A DNA stretch of 64,000 nucleotides from Trinickia dabaoshanensis (lineage in GTDB: Bacteria > Pseudomonadota > Gammaproteobacteria > Burkholderiales > Burkholderiaceae): positions 124,001 through 188,000 of the forward strand of contig NZ_PNYA01000009.1 of the NCBI RefSeq assembly GCF_002879885.1, read 5' to 3'. A program made the position numbers and the translations under genes. The notes under the pieces are model-generated. The model was not told the DNA's origin. It worked only from the letters and a program-made list of their open reading frames with translations, and searched no databases. Shown piece after piece: positions 1 through 7,420 of the stretch. Position 1 is the first letter of the stretch, and every line of letters begins with the position of its first letter.

Positions 1-1
1 G

Positions 2-379
2 GCCGTCGCGCACGTGGCCACCGCGTATGTGAACCTCGACTATCGTTTCGTCGCGGTGGCGGTTTACTGCATCGGCATGGCACTGTTCACGATGGTGATG
101 GGCAATGGTTTCGCCGCGTTTCCGGTGATGACGGGGGGGATCGGCGTGCCGATTCTCGTGAACGTGTTTCATGGCAACCCGGCGGTGATGGTGGCGATCG
201 GCATGTTCTCGGGCTACTGCGGGACGCTGATGACGCCGATGGCGGCCAACTTCAACATGGTGCCCGCAGCCTTGCTGGAATTGCCCGATAAGAACGCGGT
301 GATCAAAGCGCAAGCGCCGACGGGGGCGATGCTGCTGGTCGTGAACATCTTGCTGCTCAATGCGTTGATGTTCAGGTAA
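2..379 (+). CDS. DUF979 family membrane protein, C-terminal part (5' end outside window)
   Basis: The reading frame is open from base 2 and ends with TAA at 377-379, so only the last 125 residues are in the window. They are strongly hydrophobic, with membrane segments around AVYCIGMALFTMVMG, VAIGMFSGYCGTLMTPMAANF and AMLLVVNILLLNALMF. The Gly/Pro-rich stretch GGIGVPIL and the MTPMAANFNMVPAALLEL region resemble the C-terminus of DUF979 permease-like proteins, which usually follow a DUF969 gene and often a pyrrolidone-carboxylate peptidase gene; that neighbour would lie to the left. Substrate unknown. A GTG at 14 is in frame but is very probably not the start. Confidence 0.75.
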   Translation, partial: AVAHVATAYVNLDYRFVAVAVYCIGMALFTMVMGNGFAAFPVMTGGIGVPILVNVFHGNPAVMVAIGMFSGYCGTLMTPMAANFNMVPAALLELPDKNAVIKAQAPTGAMLLVVNILLLNALMFR

Positions 380-488
380 GGTGAACGGCGATCCTGCGCG
401 CTCGGACGAGAGCGATCGGGTCGCCGGTGTCGATGCGCCGAAGCGGCAACATCCGCCTCGGCGCGCATGTCGCTTCCCCCCAACCCAC

Positions 489-1040
489 TCAATGCCGCCC
501 ATGCTCCGACCTGCGCTTGCCGCCCTTTCCCGCCACCATCATCGCGGGGTCTAGGCTGCCGGCCGTGAGCTGAACCACCTGCAAGCTCGCCTTTTGCCAA
601 GTCTCGTATAACCGGTACGCCGCGTCGAAAACGGCCCCCCAAGCCGGAATGCCTCCTTCCGAATCCGACGAAGCCAACTTCGAGGCATCGTCGACGAACA
701 AGCGCGTGTACGCATTGCTCCCTTCCCGCGAGAGGCCCGCCATGTCCGCCTGCGTCGACACCGCGATGTCGTATGCCTTGCGACAGTAGCCCTGTACCTT
801 CTCCACCATCGGCATCGGCAAGGGCCAAGAAGACGCAGGCATCATCCATTGCAGCGGCGTCTTGGGCACCACGCCGCGCCATGCCCGCTCATGCGTCTCG
901 CCCATCATCGCCCCCGCCGTCTGCCAGTTCAAATCCGTCATGCGTTCGCAGCCGTCGAGCAGCGTCTGCGTCACCCCTAGTACCGTATCGATACCGGCCC
1001 TTTGCGTCGCGACCACCTGCTTGGGAGACATCCAGTTCAT
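489..1040 (-). CDS. Phasin family protein
   Basis: A 183-residue protein resembling the phasin_2 family: no signal peptide, mostly helical and amphipathic, opening MNWMSPKQVVATQRAGIDTV and running through a helix-rich middle (VEKVQGYCRKAYDIAVSTQAD) typical of proteins that coat polyhydroxyalkanoate granules. The C-terminal tail is basic (GKGGKRRSEHGRH). The ATG at 1040 is preceded by AGGAG with a 5-nt spacer. It converges with the DUF979 gene and no PHA biosynthesis gene is next to it, as is common for dispersed phasin paralogues in Burkholderiaceae. A role on PHA granules is inferred from the family. Confidence 0.8.
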   Translation of the reverse strand: MNWMSPKQVVATQRAGIDTVLGVTQTLLDGCERMTDLNWQTAGAMMGETHERAWRGVVPKTPLQWMMPASSWPLPMPMVEKVQGYCRKAYDIAVSTQADMAGLSREGSNAYTRLFVDDASKLASSDSEGGIPAWGAVFDAAYRLYETWQKASLQVVQLTAGSLDPAMMVAGKGGKRRSEHGRH

Positions 1041-1128
1041 ACGAACTCCTATTCACTCGGTTAGTTAGTACAACTCAATGAAATACGGACCTGCGCGTAT
1101 GCAATCGCCATGCGCGCCTCACAGGCCC

Positions 1129-1509
1129 TTAGCGCCCCCGCATGACCGCGGCGAGCCAATCGGCGCCATGCGCCGTGATACGAGGGCGGCGCTTGCCGCA
1201 CGGCAGCACCTCGAAGGTCACCAAGTTGCGCACCGACAAGCTTTCCAGATCGGCCCGATCTAGCTCGCCCTCGTTAGGCGAGCGCTGCAACACCATGAGC
1301 GCCGTCAACTCGTGCATGCTCAGAAGCCGATCGAAGCCGCGCGCCGCCGGTCGGCGAAACGCGGCGAGCGGCCATATCACGGGTTGCTCCGGGTCCGGCC
1401 CCCGCCGGGCACGCACCAGCGGTGCGCGGCACGAGCAACGAGCCGAGCAAAGCCGGCACAGCAGGCGAGGCTTCGTCATGCAGCGCGGACAAAAACGGCG
1501 CAGCCTCAT
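1129..1509 (-). CDS. Hypothetical protein with Cys-rich N-terminus
   Basis: A 126-residue protein starting at the ATG at 1509, whose ATGA overlaps the stop of the upstream gene, implying translational coupling. The first 30 residues hold six cysteines (FCPRC, LLCRLCSARCSC) that could bind metal. The C-terminal half (HELTALMVLQRSPNEGELDR, then NLVTFEVLPCGKRRPRITAHG) reads like a small winged-helix: helices followed by a basic beta-wing. I do not recognise a named family. A longer frame upstream of 1509 exists but would overlap the neighbouring gene throughout, so the short form is preferred. Confidence 0.6.
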   Translation of the reverse strand: MRLRRFCPRCMTKPRLLCRLCSARCSCRAPLVRARRGPDPEQPVIWPLAAFRRPAARGFDRLLSMHELTALMVLQRSPNEGELDRADLESLSVRNLVTFEVLPCGKRRPRITAHGADWLAAVMRGR

Positions 1510-1937
1510 CGCTCGACACCCTCCCTCATCGCCGCTACGTCGCCCCTGCCGCGCTCGCCGCTCGCCGCATCGTCGCTCGACCATTCGAACCAACACACGG
1601 TGACGCCCATGAATTCGCCTGCGATTCGCGTACGCCCGTTCGCGCAGCGAAACATGCGTCGTCCCATGCGATCGAGCAGCGGCGCAAGCGACACGCCGGG
1701 CTCGCGCTCGATTTCGATGAACGGACGCCCGTCGCACCAAATCACGCGCGCCACGCGTAGATCCAAATCGCGCAGCGCTCGCCGCGCGCCGTTCAACAGC
1801 ACGAGCCGATCGAGCAAGCTGCCCGCGAGCACGCGCCGCGATGCCGGCGGTGCAGGCTGCGCGGTCGCAGGGTTCGCCTCGCTCTCGTCCGATCCGTCGT
1901 CGCGGGCGCCGTCGCCACGCTCCGTCAACCCTTCCAT
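1506..1937 (-). CDS. Hypothetical protein, first gene of a two-gene unit
   Basis: Starting at the ATG at 1937 gives 143 residues. That ATG is preceded by GGAGAAGGG at good spacing; a weaker ATG lies five codons earlier at 1952. After a disordered acidic N-terminus (ERGDGARDDGSDESEAN) comes a compact region with RVIWCDGRPFIEIERE and FMGVTVCWFEW, suggesting a small beta-rich fold. No known family recognised. It overlaps the downstream Cys-rich gene by four bases, so the two probably act together. Confidence 0.55.
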   Translation of the reverse strand: MEGLTERGDGARDDGSDESEANPATAQPAPPASRRVLAGSLLDRLVLLNGARRALRDLDLRVARVIWCDGRPFIEIEREPGVSLAPLLDRMGRRMFRCANGRTRIAGEFMGVTVCWFEWSSDDAASGERGRGDVAAMREGVER

Positions 1938-2284
1938 AGCCCTTCTCCCCATGTCCGATGGCCAACGGCAGGACTTCGCCGCGCAACGCCCCGGCCCCCC
2001 ATCGCGGCAACCGACGCGCCCCGCCTCTCGACGAAAACGGCCGATTCTCGCGAACCGCCGCCGTCGATACGCGGTGAACGGATTCTCGACGCTCACGCCG
2101 GGCCTCACCATTCGGCAAATGAAGTAGTCAAAGCGAGCGATGCGAAAGGACGCGGCTATTTATCGAAATTCATTCCAATAAAACCGATCGCTTTGTCGGC
2201 GGCCCTGAAAAACTATTTTCAACCACGAACAACGTCTCTCATCTCATGCGCCGCCGCAATCCATACTTTTTAAGGTTTTATGGC

Positions 2285-2435
2285 ACTACATCATTTGCCT
2301 AATGGATGCCTTTCGCATCGATGCAGAGAATCGCTCCAACCCCAGACGATTCTCTGCCAGGACCTCCATGTCACAACTCAGACCACACGAACTTCACCGC
2401 AGCATCAAAAATCCCATGAATTGGGTATTTTTGCG
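2285..2435 (+). ncRNA. Candidate small RNA: C-rich-loop hairpin followed by terminator-like hairpin
   Basis: The arms 2323-2333 and 2347-2357 are perfect 11-bp complements enclosing a 13-nt loop that begins CUCCAACCCC, a C-rich sequence able to pair with Shine-Dalgarno GGAG motifs. Fifty bases on, 2407-2432 forms a stem with a run of five T, resembling an intrinsic terminator. That arrangement matches trans-acting sRNAs with C-rich seed loops. No clear promoter was found, so the 5' end is a guess, and the same DNA could instead be a leader or operator region of the HTH gene. Confidence 0.35.
2407..2432. terminator. Terminator-like palindrome with T/A tails
   Basis: AAAAATCCCA and TGGGTATTTTT are complementary apart from one bulged base, around a five-base loop. 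T runs on both strands mean it could terminate transcription in either direction. It sits about 130 bases before the HTH gene, where no protein gene ends, which is why an upstream small RNA is suspected. Confidence 0.45.
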
Positions 2436-2561
2436 CAATCACAGAAAATCGACATTCAATCATCGACGAAACCACGACCGATCGCCCATTAAATGCGATT
2501 TATTGCGTCGCTTATCAAAATCGAATCACGCCGCATCGGCTGAATTATCTTGGAGAGCAGC

Positions 2562-2870
2562 ATGATGCCAACGACCCGAGAGGGCACCGTACTCGCTTTG
2601 ATCGCCGAAGGATTGACCGACAGGGAGATTGCCGCACGCCTCGCCTTCTCCCTGTCCACGGCCAGAAAACATCGCGAGGCACTGCTGGCGAAATTCGGCG
2701 CGACTAAGTCGGCGCAACTCGTGCGCCGGTATGTCGTGAGTTGCCCGAACCCAATAAAAAAAAGCCGAGCACGGCGCCGTTTTCCAAACGCGAACAACAA
2801 GTGCTCGGGCTGCTCAATGACGGCAAGAGCGACAAGCAGATCGCGCGGCGCCTCGGCATCAGCGACCTAA
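2562..2870 (+). CDS. LuxR-type HTH protein, zero-frame product (first half of a tandem-HTH gene)
   Basis: Starts at an ATG at 2562 (GGAG at 2552-2555). The first 67 codons encode one GerE/LuxR-type helix-turn-helix: GLTDREIAARLAFSLSTARK followed by HREALLAKFGATKSAQLVRR. After the A8 run at 2756-2763 this frame turns into 35 Arg/Ser-rich residues that look out of frame, while the -1 frame continues with a second, similar HTH and ends at 2986. A -1 slip gives a 141-residue protein with two HTH modules. Without slippage the product is a 102-residue single-HTH protein. No receiver or ligand domain is present. Confidence 0.6.
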   Translation: MMPTTREGTVLALIAEGLTDREIAARLAFSLSTARKHREALLAKFGATKSAQLVRRYVVSCPNPIKKSRARRRFPNANNKCSGCSMTARATSRSRGASASAT

Positions 2871-2986
2871 CCGCCCGCAAGCATCGCGCGAACCTATTAA
2901 AAAAAGCTCATGCGTCCAACGTCTGCGAACTGCTGTTCGTCTCGATCGTTTCGGGTTGGCTCGACCTACCGGATGAGCCGCTTTGA
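2741..2986 (+). CDS. Second LuxR-type HTH module, in the -1 frame relative to 2562
   Basis: This frame encodes SKREQQVLGLLNDGKSDKQI followed by ARRLGISDLTARKHRANLLK, a textbook GerE-type HTH, with the TARKHR..LL.K recognition-helix motif shared with the module encoded just upstream. The only start in its own frame is TTG at 2741, with no good ribosome binding site, so it is best read as the C-terminal half of the 2562 gene reached by -1 slippage on A8, or by a real or sequencing indel. Its TGA overlaps an ATG at 2986. Confidence 0.6.
   Translation: MPEPNKKKPSTAPFSKREQQVLGLLNDGKSDKQIARRLGISDLTARKHRANLLKKAHASNVCELLFVSIVSGWLDLPDEPL
2756..2763 (+). other. A8 slippery sequence joining two HTH frames
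   Basis: In the frame of the 2562 start the codons read ATA AAA AAA AGC, so the run contains the heptamer A_AAA_AAA in the phase needed for -1 ribosomal slippage. Re-pairing one base back leads into the frame of the second HTH. Eight consecutive A also allow transcriptional slippage, and are a common place for sequencing indels. Confidence 0.55.
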
Positions 2987-3030
2987 TGCAGCCACGCCAC
3001 GCGGACGCCGGCTTTCGACCCGGGAGCCTC

Positions 3031-3264
3031 ATGTCGTACTACATGGTGCAGACGATGTCGTGCGGTCCGTTGACCGAGGTTCGATATGTCGGCCGCAACG
3101 AAGGAAAGCAGCCGTCCAAGCAGGATTTGCAGCGTTTCACCGAGCATGCGCGGCGCAATTACGCGGCTTTGCGCAACGTCCCGCTATCGCACGTGGTGCC
3201 GGGCAAGATGGCCTTATGCCGCCGCACGGTGATCGGCGTCAATGCAGTCGAACTAGGCGATTGA
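3031..3264 (+). CDS. Small hypothetical protein downstream of the tandem HTH gene
   Basis: Encodes 77 residues from the ATG at 3031, which has GGGAG just upstream; an alternative ATG at 2986 overlaps the stop of the HTH frame (TGATG) and adds 15 residues. The sequence (TEVRYVGRNEGKQPSKQDLQ, then FTEHARRNYAALRNVPLSHV) has no signal peptide or membrane segment and I do not recognise a family. Its spacing suggests co-transcription with the HTH gene. Confidence 0.5.
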   Translation: MSYYMVQTMSCGPLTEVRYVGRNEGKQPSKQDLQRFTEHARRNYAALRNVPLSHVVPGKMALCRRTVIGVNAVELGD

Positions 3265-3288
3265 CGCACCGTGTTCAAGCTCATCCAT

Positions 3289-4473
3289 TCAGCCCGCCTC
3301 GACAGTAAAGCCGCGCTGCCGCAGCAGCGCGAGCACGCCCCTGGGGCCGCCCAGATGGAGCGAGCCGATCGCCACGAAAATCGGCCGATTCGGCGCGGCG
3401 ATGGCCACCATGCGCGCCGCGAAACGGCGGTTTCGATCGAAGACGATGCGGTTATCGAGCGCGCGCGCAACGGACGCGGTGCGCGCGAGGCGCTCGGACT
3501 TGGCCGTGGCCCACGCCGAGATCGCGTCGGCATCGCCGATACGCCAGAGCCGGTGCAGCGTCTTCACGTCGTCCATGTTCTGCGCGGGCGTCTGCGCGAG
3601 ATCCTGCGCCAGCATTTCGCGTTGCTCGGCCAGCGTGAGGTTCGTGAACGAGCGCATCTGCTCGGCAAGGGTCTCCAAGCCGACGACCTTTCCCCGAGTC
3701 GGCAAATAGACGTTTTCGAGTTGGGCTTCGGTGCCGTATTCCGTTTGCAAGCCCGCGGCCAGCGAGTCGTAGGTCTCGACGAGCAGCGCGGCGAGCCACG
3801 GCCGCGTCTTTTTGATTTCCTCGAGTGCCGCCGGGTTGCCGCGCAAGCGAAACGCAAGCTTGCGCATGATCGAATCGGGCAGCAGGCGCGGCAAGCATGC
3901 GTAGGAACACACGCCGTACTTCGACACGTCGTCTTGCGATCGCAGCAGATCGTCCGGCGAGATCTCGAGCGCGAGCGTGGGCGAAGCGGCGAGTGCCGCC
4001 AAGATCGGCCTGCGAAAAGGCTGATTCTTCGGGTAGTCGTAGGGGTCGCCCACGTGCAAGGTGCCGAGCAGATAGATCGTCGTCGTCCCTCTCGTGGCGA
4101 CGTAAAACGGCATATGCGCCGGTTCGGCCCGCACCGGACCGCTCGCGCTCGTCCCGTCGAAACCGGGAGGCGGTCCATGAAAGCCGGGGATCGCCACGCC
4201 GGTCGAGGGAGCCGGCGCCGGGGCGCTGGGCGCCGCTTGAGTGACACGGACCGGGGCGGGTCCCGCGCAGGCCGGCGAGATCAGCCCGCCGGAGCGCGGG
4301 TCGAGCGCCATCGTGAAGATAAAGGTGAGCACGAGCGAGCACATGCGTCGCAGGCTGGCTCGTGCCCGCCGCGCGAGGGACTGCCCCCAAAGGGCCCGCC
4401 CAGAACGGGCCGGCCCGAAGGCGCCCTCGCGCGGGCGGCGCGCACGGTTACGCGCCGCCCAATTTTCAGCCAT
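3289..4473 (-). CDS. TraB/GumN family protein
   Basis: A 394-residue protein with the hallmark paired motifs of the TraB/GumN (PF01963) family: TIYLLGTLHVGDP near the N-terminal third and IFVAIGSLHLGG near the C-terminus, both with GxLH, which resemble the metal-binding histidines of Tiki-like metalloproteases. A hydrophobic segment (MCSLVLTFIFTMAL, residues 44 on) follows a basic N-terminus, so the protein is probably exported, and a start at 4344 would give a more normal signal peptide. The ATG at 4473 overlaps the end of dppF by 8 bases, placing it last in the dpp operon. Molecular function of bacterial members is not settled. Confidence 0.85.
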   Translation of the reverse strand: MAENWAARNRARRPREGAFGPARSGRALWGQSLARRARASLRRMCSLVLTFIFTMALDPRSGGLISPACAGPAPVRVTQAAPSAPAPAPSTGVAIPGFHGPPPGFDGTSASGPVRAEPAHMPFYVATRGTTTIYLLGTLHVGDPYDYPKNQPFRRPILAALAASPTLALEISPDDLLRSQDDVSKYGVCSYACLPRLLPDSIMRKLAFRLRGNPAALEEIKKTRPWLAALLVETYDSLAAGLQTEYGTEAQLENVYLPTRGKVVGLETLAEQMRSFTNLTLAEQREMLAQDLAQTPAQNMDDVKTLHRLWRIGDADAISAWATAKSERLARTASVARALDNRIVFDRNRRFAARMVAIAAPNRPIFVAIGSLHLGGPRGVLALLRQRGFTVEAG

Positions 4474-5485
4474 CCGCGTCCCCTACCTCCTCGGCACGGT
4501 GACACGACACAAGGCGGCCATCGACTTCGCGCAGTTTCGGCTCTTCCACTTTGCAGCGCTCGATCGCGTACGGGCAGCGTTGATGGAACGTGCAGCCCGA
4601 CGGTGGATTGAGCGGCGAGGGCATCTCGCCTTGGAGCTTGATCTGCGTGCGCCGATCGGCTTCGAAGATAGCCGGCGTGGCCGACATCAACGAACGCGTG
4701 TAGGGATGGCGAGGCTTCGCGAAAATCGTCTTCTTCTCGCCCAGCTCCGCCACGCCGCCGAAGTACATGACCATCACGTCGTCGGCAATATGCTCGACGA
4801 CGGCCAGGTTGTGCGAGATGAAGACGTAGCTCGTCTTGAACTGTTCTTGCAAGTCCATAAACAGATTCAGGATCTGCGCCTGGATGGAAACGTCGAGCGC
4901 CGAAACGGGCTCGTCGGCCACCACGATGCGCGGATCCAGAATCATCGCACGAGCGATGGCAATCCGCTGCCTTTGTCCGCCGGAAAACATGTGCGGATAG
5001 CGTTTTGCGTGTTCCGGACGCAATCCCACCGTGCGCATCATCTGCGCGACCCGGGCGGCACGCTCGGCCGCGCTCATCTGAGCGTTGATGACGAGCGGCT
5101 CCGACAGCGTCTGCTCGACGGTCTTGCGCGGATTGAGCGAGGCGAACGGGTTCTGGAACACCATTTGCACGCGGCGGCGGAATCCGGCGAGCTGGGCCGC
5201 GTTCGCGCCGGCCACATCCTCGCCCTCGACCAGCAAGCGCCCCGACGTGGGCGGCTCGATCATCGTCAGTTGCCGAGCGAGCGTCGATTTGCCGCAGCCC
5301 GACTCGCCCACCACGGCCAGGGTCTTGCCACGCGACAGTGAAAACGACACGCCGTTCAGCGCCTTGACCGTGCCGTGGCCGAACATGCCGCGCCGCACGG
5401 GGTAGTGCTTGGTCAACTCGTTAGCGACCAGGACGAGATCGCCATCTTGCCGCGGCGCGCGCGAAACTTCGGGTACTGCGTTCAT
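4466..5485 (-). CDS. dppF: Dipeptide ABC transporter ATP-binding protein DppF
   Basis: A 339-residue ATPase of the oligo/dipeptide transporters. Walker A is GESGCGKST, the ABC signature [15 protein letters not shown], Walker [13 protein letters not shown], and the H-loop is ISHNLAVV. The C-terminal oligopeptide extension has the cysteine cluster [14 protein letters not shown] that in relatives binds an iron-sulfur cluster. The start at 5485 overlaps the dppD stop as ATGA; the frame is open further upstream, but that is dppD antiphase sequence. It pairs with DppD to energise the DppBC channel. Confidence 0.93.
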   Translation of the reverse strand: MNAVPEVSRAPRQDGDLVLVANELTKHYPVRRGMFGHGTVKALNGVSFSLSRGKTLAVVGESGCGKSTLARQLTMIEPPTSGRLLVEGEDVAGANAAQLAGFRRRVQMVFQNPFASLNPRKTVEQTLSEPLVINAQMSAAERAARVAQMMRTVGLRPEHAKRYPHMFSGGQRQRIAIARAMILDPRIVVADEPVSALDVSIQAQILNLFMDLQEQFKTSYVFISHNLAVVEHIADDVMVMYFGGVAELGEKKTIFAKPRHPYTRSLMSATPAIFEADRRTQIKLQGEMPSPLNPPSGCTFHQRCPYAIERCKVEEPKLREVDGRLVSCHRAEEVGDADG

Positions 5486-6489
5486 CGGGCGCCTCCGTGC
5501 TGGGTCGTGTTCGAGCGGATCGCATCGAGGTTCAAAGGTTTGATACAGCGCGCGCGGGCCTCGGGCGCATTCGGTTCCACGGGATCGAGCCCCGGCCGCC
5601 CTTTGAGGCAACCGTCCACCACGTACTTGCAACGCGGAGCGAACAGGCACCCGCTCGGGCGATCGTCGCGCCCGGGCACCATGCCGGGCAGTGCGGAGAG
5701 GCGCTTGGCGCCGCGATTGTGCTCGGGGATGGCGGCCAGCAGCGCTTCCGTGTACGGATGATGCGGCCGAGCGAAGATATCGGGCACGCGATTCGTCTCG
5801 ATGACTTCGCCCGCATACATGACCGCCACGCGCTGCGCCACTTGCGACACCACGGCCAAATCGTGCGAAATCAGCACGAGCGCCATGCCGCGCTCCTTCT
5901 GCAGCTTGACCAGAAGATCCATGATCTGGGCTTGGATCGTCACGTCGAGCGCCGTCGTCGGTTCGTCGGCGATCAGCAGCTTCGGGTTGCAGGCGACGGC
6001 CATCGCGATCATCACGCGCTGGTTCATGCCGCCCGAAAGCTGGTGCGGGAACGCGGTGATGCGGCCTTTTGCGTCGGGGATGCCGACCTGATCGAGCAAT
6101 TCGAGCGCGCGCCGCTCGAGCGCGGCGCCGCGCAGCCCCTCGTGCAGCTTGAGCACTTCCTTGATTTGATAGCCGACCGTATAGCTCGGGTTCAGACTCG
6201 TCAGCGCGTCTTGGAACACCATCGCGATGTCCTTGCCGATGATCTTACGGCGCGCTTTCGCGGAAGCGTTCAAGAGGTCCTTGCCGTCGAACGTGATTTC
6301 GTCGGCCGTGACGATGCCGGGCGCGTCGATCAGGCCCATCAGCGCCATCATCGTCACGCTCTTGCCCGAACCCGATTCGCCGACGACGCCCACGACCTCG
6401 CCCGGGGCGACGGCGAAGCTCACGCCGTCGACGGCGGGTGCCCCGCCGAAGGTGACCGCCAAATTGCGGATGGTCAAAAGATCGTTCAT
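5482..6489 (-). CDS. dppD: Dipeptide ABC transporter ATP-binding protein DppD
   Basis: A 335-residue ATPase with Walker [10 protein letters not shown], signature [15 protein letters not shown], Walker [15 protein letters not shown] and H-loop LISHDLAVV. The C-terminal peptide-transporter extension carries [14 protein letters not shown]. The signature has M in place of the usual Q of LSGGQ, as in many DppD/OppD proteins. The start at 6489 lies three bases after the dppC stop codon, and the stop overlaps dppF, so all are translated from one message. It forms the nucleotide-binding heterodimer with DppF. Confidence 0.93.
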   Translation of the reverse strand: MNDLLTIRNLAVTFGGAPAVDGVSFAVAPGEVVGVVGESGSGKSVTMMALMGLIDAPGIVTADEITFDGKDLLNASAKARRKIIGKDIAMVFQDALTSLNPSYTVGYQIKEVLKLHEGLRGAALERRALELLDQVGIPDAKGRITAFPHQLSGGMNQRVMIAMAVACNPKLLIADEPTTALDVTIQAQIMDLLVKLQKERGMALVLISHDLAVVSQVAQRVAVMYAGEVIETNRVPDIFARPHHPYTEALLAAIPEHNRGAKRLSALPGMVPGRDDRPSGCLFAPRCKYVVDGCLKGRPGLDPVEPNAPEARARCIKPLNLDAIRSNTTQHGGAR

Positions 6490-6491
6490 GT

Positions 6492-7406
6492 TCAAGCCAT
6501 CCGTTTCAGTTTCGGATCGAGCGCGTCGCGCAGCCCGTCGCCGAGCAGATTGATCGCGAGCACCGAAATGAGGATCGCCATGCCGGGCATCGTCACGATC
6601 CACCATGCGTTGTCGATGTAGTCGCGCGCCGAGGCGAGCATCGCCCCCCACTCCGCCGTCGGCGGTTGCACGCCGAGCCCGAGGAAGCCGAGCGCGGCCG
6701 CGTCCAGAATCGCCGACGAAAATCCGAGGGTCGCTTGCACGATCAACGGCGCCGTGCAGTTGGGCAACACTTGGGAGAACATGAGGCGCAGCGTGCCGGC
6801 ACCGGCCACGCGCGATGCGGTCACGTACTCTTTTTGCAACTCGCCCTGCGCGGAGGCGCGCGTCAAACGCACGTAGCCCGGCAACGCGACGATCGCGATC
6901 GCGAACATCGTGTTCGTGAGACCCGGGCCGATGATCGCGACCACCGCCACGGCGAGCAGCAGCGAGGGCAGCGCGAGCAGCACGTCCATCGCCCGCATGA
7001 TCGGCGTATCCGCCCATCCGAAGAACGCCGCGCAAAGACCGAGCACGACGCCCGGGATCAGCGCGAGCACGACGGAGACGAAACCGATCCAAAACGACAT
7101 GCGCGCGCCGAACATCAGCCGGGACAGGATGTCGCGACCGGCTTCGTCGGTGCCGAGCACGAATTTCCAATTGCCGCCGTCGCTCCAAGCCGGGGGAATC
7201 TTGACGTAGTCGCGGTACTGCTCGATGGGGCTATGCGGCGCGATTAGCGGAGCGAACAGTGCGACGAACACCAGCACCAGCACGATGACGCCGGCCGCCA
7301 CCGCGCCGCGGTTACGCGAGAAGTTGCTCCAGAACTCGCGCAGTGCGAGCGCGCGTCCGCTTGCCGGCGTGACGCTTTGAGGAACCGTGTTTTGAATATC
7401 TGCCAT
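6492..7406 (-). CDS. dppC: Dipeptide ABC transporter permease DppC
   Basis: A 304-residue inner-membrane permease. The N-terminal OppC_N segment holds one membrane helix ([20 protein letters not shown]) and the conserved [20 protein letters not shown]; five further helices follow, with the permease loop [20 protein letters not shown] that contacts the ATPase. The start at 7406 follows AGGAG. Fourteen bases separate it from dppB. With DppB it forms the transmembrane channel. Confidence 0.93.
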   Translation of the reverse strand: MADIQNTVPQSVTPASGRALALREFWSNFSRNRGAVAAGVIVLVLVFVALFAPLIAPHSPIEQYRDYVKIPPAWSDGGNWKFVLGTDEAGRDILSRLMFGARMSFWIGFVSVVLALIPGVVLGLCAAFFGWADTPIMRAMDVLLALPSLLLAVAVVAIIGPGLTNTMFAIAIVALPGYVRLTRASAQGELQKEYVTASRVAGAGTLRLMFSQVLPNCTAPLIVQATLGFSSAILDAAALGFLGLGVQPPTAEWGAMLASARDYIDNAWWIVTMPGMAILISVLAINLLGDGLRDALDPKLKRMA

Positions 7407-7420
7407 GGTTGCGGGCTCCT

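Larger units (their letters stand above)
1938..2561. other. Intergenic region, AT-richer than its surroundings, with two hairpins
   Basis: No convincing gene in 624 bases. From about 2119 on, base composition drops well below the flanking genes. It holds an 11-bp perfect inverted repeat at 2323-2357 and a terminator-like palindrome at 2407-2432 (listed separately). A short frame at 2302-2565 lacks a ribosome binding site and the local codon bias. The region probably also carries the promoter of the HTH gene starting at 2562, though I could not pick a clear -35/-10 pair. Confidence 0.6.

Noticed and set aside
1129-2118. Single 329-codon minus-strand frame covering both small unknown genes
   Set aside because: Its N-terminal part is Arg-rich and out of frame with the better-supported gene starting at 1937; the ATGA overlap at 1506-1509 fits two genes.
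2302-2565. 87-codon frame in the gap before the HTH gene
   Set aside because: No ribosome binding site and codon use unlike the neighbours; the hairpins explain the region better.
3271-4611. 446-codon plus-strand frame opposite the TraB/GumN gene
   Set aside because: No ribosome binding site or recognised domain, and it crosses two genes on the other strand.
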